A DNA stretch of 64,000 bases from an uncultured Aquimarina sp. (lineage in GTDB: Bacteria > Bacteroidota > Bacteroidia > Flavobacteriales > Flavobacteriaceae): assembly GCA_947498785.1 (NCBI GenBank), contig CANMLS010000026.1, positions 16,761-80,760 on the forward strand, given 5' to 3'. Below, in pieces: positions 61,342 to 64,000 of the stretch (positions are counted from its first letter, which is position 1; every line of letters starts with the position of its first letter). Under the pieces are notes generated by a model, which was not told the DNA's origin, did not search any database, and saw only the letters and a program-made list of their open reading frames with translations. A program made the translations under genes and the position numbers.

Positions 61342-62304
61342 TTAAAAAATATCTTTTAACAATTTACTTAATTGCTCAAACTCTATTAAAAAAGCATCAT
61401 GACCATGTACAGAATTAATAATCCCATGGGTAACATTATGCTTCACTTCTTGTAACTCTTTAAACGTTATTTTATCTTCAGCTGCCGTAAAAAAGATATC
61501 AGAATCCACACTAATAATATGAATATTAGAATGTATATACTTAGCTACTTCTCTAAAACTCCCTCTATTTTCTGTAATATCGATATTGGCCAGAATATGA
61601 TTTAATTCTTTATATGCAGAAAGTGTAAATCTACTATCCAATCGTTCTCCGTGATACATAAGCCAACTTTCTACATTATAAACACTTCTTTCTTCATTAA
61701 AAGTTCTATCAAATTTTTGTTTAAACGATTCTGGAGATCTATAAATAAGCATTGCATGCAATCTTGCATCATGAACTGGGTTATTAGAATTTAATAAAAT
61801 CTGTTCTTGCACCAGACAATTTGCTTTTAACCAATCTGTAGATTTCCAATCTGTGGCAACAGGAATAAGGTTCTTTATTAATCTAGGTTCTAGAGCAGCC
61901 ATTTCCCATGCTATTCCTCCTCCTACAGAACCTCCAATTACAGCATATAATTCGTCTATTTTTAGTAATTTCAATCCTTCAGAAAAGATGGCTGCAATAT
62001 CTCTTGCATTAAAAGTTTTATAATCTTCAATTAAATTCTCTTTAATCCCATCATACCCGTTTCCGGGAATATTAAATGATAAAACAGTATATCGATTAGT
62101 ATCAATACATTTTCCTTCTCCTATCAGACCACTCCACCATCCGTCTGAACCGCATACCGTAGAATTACCAGTAAGCGCATGATTCACCAATACAATTGGC
62201 GCTTGATAAAGTGGTCTACCAAACACTTGATATGTTAGTGTAATATGATGGATACATCTAGTTTTTACAGTAGTAAAATTCGAAATGTCAAGTTTTTGAA
62301 GCAT
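61342..62304 (-). CDS. Homoserine O-acetyltransferase-like alpha/beta hydrolase
   Basis: VLVNHALTGNSTVCG, VIGGSVGGGIAWEMAALEP; gene neighbourhood thrA / sulfhydrylase. Confidence 0.85.
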   Translation of the reverse strand: MLQKLDISNFTTVKTRCIHHITLTYQVFGRPLYQAPIVLVNHALTGNSTVCGSDGWWSGLIGEGKCIDTNRYTVLSFNIPGNGYDGIKENLIEDYKTFNARDIAAIFSEGLKLLKIDELYAVIGGSVGGGIAWEMAALEPRLIKNLIPVATDWKSTDWLKANCLVQEQILLNSNNPVHDARLHAMLIYRSPESFKQKFDRTFNEERSVYNVESWLMYHGERLDSRFTLSAYKELNHILANIDITENRGSFREVAKYIHSNIHIISVDSDIFFTAAEDKITFKELQEVKHNVTHGIINSVHGHDAFLIEFEQLSKLLKDIF

Positions 62305-62332
62305 GGGAAAAGTATATATAACTCTTTAATTT

Positions 62333-63622
62333 TTATTTGACAGTTTCGGTTATCTTGGCAAAAGCCCTCTCTAAATCCCCTTTTAGATCTTCGATATCCT
62401 CTAATCCAACGGACAATCTTATTAAATCCTGTGTTACACCTGTAGACTCTTGTTGACTAGTATCTAATTGTTGATGCGTAGTACTTGCAGGGTGAATAAT
62501 CAAAGATTTTGTATCCCCAATATTAGCTAGTAAAGAAAAAATCTTTGTCTCATTTGCTACAGTTTTTGCGGAATCAAATCCTCCTTGTACTCCAAAAGTT
62601 ATGATACCGCTTTGTCCTTTTGGCAAATATTCTTGAGCTAATTTATAATACGAATCTCCTTCTAATCCAGGGTATTTCACCCAAGTTACTTCATCTCTAT
62701 TTTGTAACCATTTTGCTAAAGCTAATGCATTCTCGCTATGCTTTTTAATTCTAATCTCTAAAGTTTCTAAACCTTGCAAAATCTGAAATGCATTAAATGG
62801 ACTTAATGCAGCACCATGATCTCTCAATCCTTCTATTCTTGCTTTAGCAATAAACGCCGCTGCGCCCAATGCTTCATGATATATTAATCCATGATATCCA
62901 GGAGATGGCTCTGTAAATTCAGGAAATTTACCACTAGACCAATCAAAAGTTCCTGCATCTATAATTGCACCTCCCAAAGAAGTTCCATTACCGCTGATAT
63001 ATTTGGTAAGAGAATGAATAACGATATTAGCCCCGTATGCTATAGGATTTAACAAAGCTGGGGTGGCAACGGTATTATCCACAATTAAGGGTACTTTATG
63101 AGCTTTAGCTTCTCGTGAAATTGCTTTTAGATCTAGTACATCCAACTTTGGATTACCAAGAGATTCTACAAAAAATGCTCTTGTATTTTCTTGTGTGGCA
63201 TTTTTAAAATTTTCAGGATTCGAAGGATCCACAAATGTAGTAGTAATCCCAAATCTCGGTAAGGTAACCCCCAAAAGGTTATAGGTTCCACCATACAAAC
63301 TACTCGAAGCAACAATATGATCGCCAGCTTTAAGTAACGTGAGTAATGTCGTATTGATTGCTGCAGTACCTGATGCGGTTACAACTGATGCAATACCTCC
63401 CTCTAATGCCGCAAGACGTTGTTCTAAAACGTCATTTGTAGGATTGTTTAAACGGGTATAAATATATCCAGATTCTGATAAATTAAACAAGCTTGCCGCA
63501 TGATCGGCATCCTTAAAAACATATGAAGTGGTTTGATAAATCGGTACCGCTCTGGTTCCCGCATTAGCAGATACGTCATGCCCAACATGTAAAGCTTCTG
63601 TTGCAAATTTTTGTGTGCTCAT
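62333..63622 (-). CDS. metY: O-acetylhomoserine aminocarboxypropyltransferase (sulfhydrylase)
   Basis: FATEALHVGHDVSANAGTRAVPIYQTTSYVFKDADHAASLF, YTRLNNPTNDVLEQRLAALEGG, HSLTKYISGNGTSLGG. Confidence 0.93.
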   Translation of the reverse strand: MSTQKFATEALHVGHDVSANAGTRAVPIYQTTSYVFKDADHAASLFNLSESGYIYTRLNNPTNDVLEQRLAALEGGIASVVTASGTAAINTTLLTLLKAGDHIVASSSLYGGTYNLLGVTLPRFGITTTFVDPSNPENFKNATQENTRAFFVESLGNPKLDVLDLKAISREAKAHKVPLIVDNTVATPALLNPIAYGANIVIHSLTKYISGNGTSLGGAIIDAGTFDWSSGKFPEFTEPSPGYHGLIYHEALGAAAFIAKARIEGLRDHGAALSPFNAFQILQGLETLEIRIKKHSENALALAKWLQNRDEVTWVKYPGLEGDSYYKLAQEYLPKGQSGIITFGVQGGFDSAKTVANETKIFSLLANIGDTKSLIIHPASTTHQQLDTSQQESTGVTQDLIRLSVGLEDIEDLKGDLERAFAKITETVK

Positions 63623-63735
63623 AATTTTCTGTTTAAAATTTTAATAATAAAATACAAATACATCAAACATTATGTTTGGTTATAGAAAATTAAAAAGAAA
63701 GGAAAACGACAATTACAAGAAAGCAATTGTATCGA

Positions 63736-63840
63736 GTTATCTTTTTCGCCGAAACGAATAGAATTTAGCACCTTCTCTAAATGAATCTAAAGGGTTGCTA
63801 AGGTTTCACTGGGTCTATTCCCTCCACCTTTCTTAATAAC
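63736..63840 (-). ncRNA. SAM-I (S-box) riboswitch upstream of metY operon
   Basis: Minus strand GTTATTAAGAAAGGTGGAGGGAATAGACCCAGTGAAACCTTAGCAACCCTTTAGA...GAAGGTGCTAAATTCTATTCG...GATAAC. Confidence 0.94.
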
Positions 63841-63935
63841 TTACTAATATGTATAAGAAACTTCATGACAAAACTAGTGAATATTTTTAAACTGTATCAT
63901 TTTTATTTAAAAAATTATTTTATTCAGTAAATAAT

Positions 63936-63956
63936 CCTCGGGGCAAGCCCACGAGG
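63936..63956. repeat. REP-like bulged hairpin CCTCGGGGCAAGCCCACGAGG
   Basis: CCTCG/CGAGG and GGGC/GCCC stems with a single-nucleotide bulge and short loop, intergenic. Confidence 0.5.
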
Positions 63957-64000
63957 CATTAAAATAATCTTAACTGATTATCTTTTTTCAAAACCTTATA

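Noticed and set aside
1-64000. CRISPR arrays, prophage, integrases, rRNA or tRNA genes
   Set aside because: Looked for and not found; no repeat-spacer arrays, no phage structural genes, no cloverleaf I could recognise by eye (a tRNAscan run would be needed to be certain).

Overview
AT-rich chromosomal window that looks like a marine Flavobacteriaceae genome (gliding genes gldA/gldB/gldC, T9SS sorting domain, Bacteroidetes-type promoters). It is mostly housekeeping and biosynthetic: start of the dcw cluster (rsmH partial, mraZ), engB, nadE, dnaG, an ECF sigma cassette, rlmN, queA, aroA, rsgA, a Phe/Tyr biosynthesis operon, threonine catabolism (tdh/kbl/lrp), a PAS kinase plus CheY pair, metF/split metH, an assimilatory sulfate-reduction operon and a methionine/homoserine operon. 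No rRNA, tRNA, CRISPR, prophage or complete transposon was seen. The best non-obvious signals are: (1) a Phe-rich leader peptide (MDTLFTWNRFYFFFFYLKSKNGIAM) followed by an intrinsic terminator directly upstream of pheA, i.e. a candidate phenylalanine attenuator; (2) two SAM-I riboswitches ahead of the two methionine operons; (3) paired TCTACTA-N3-TAGTAGA-type operators ahead of the sulfate assimilation operon; (4) three 10-bp repeats upstream of mraZ that look like an MraZ autoregulatory site; (5) a sulfite reductase with a C-terminal HEPN-like extension; (6) palindromic, REP-like noncoding elements at about 41.1 kb and 63.9 kb; (7) a decayed DUF3857-like locus at 21.9-22.5 kb. All calls come from reading the sequence and from family knowledge; no database search was run.
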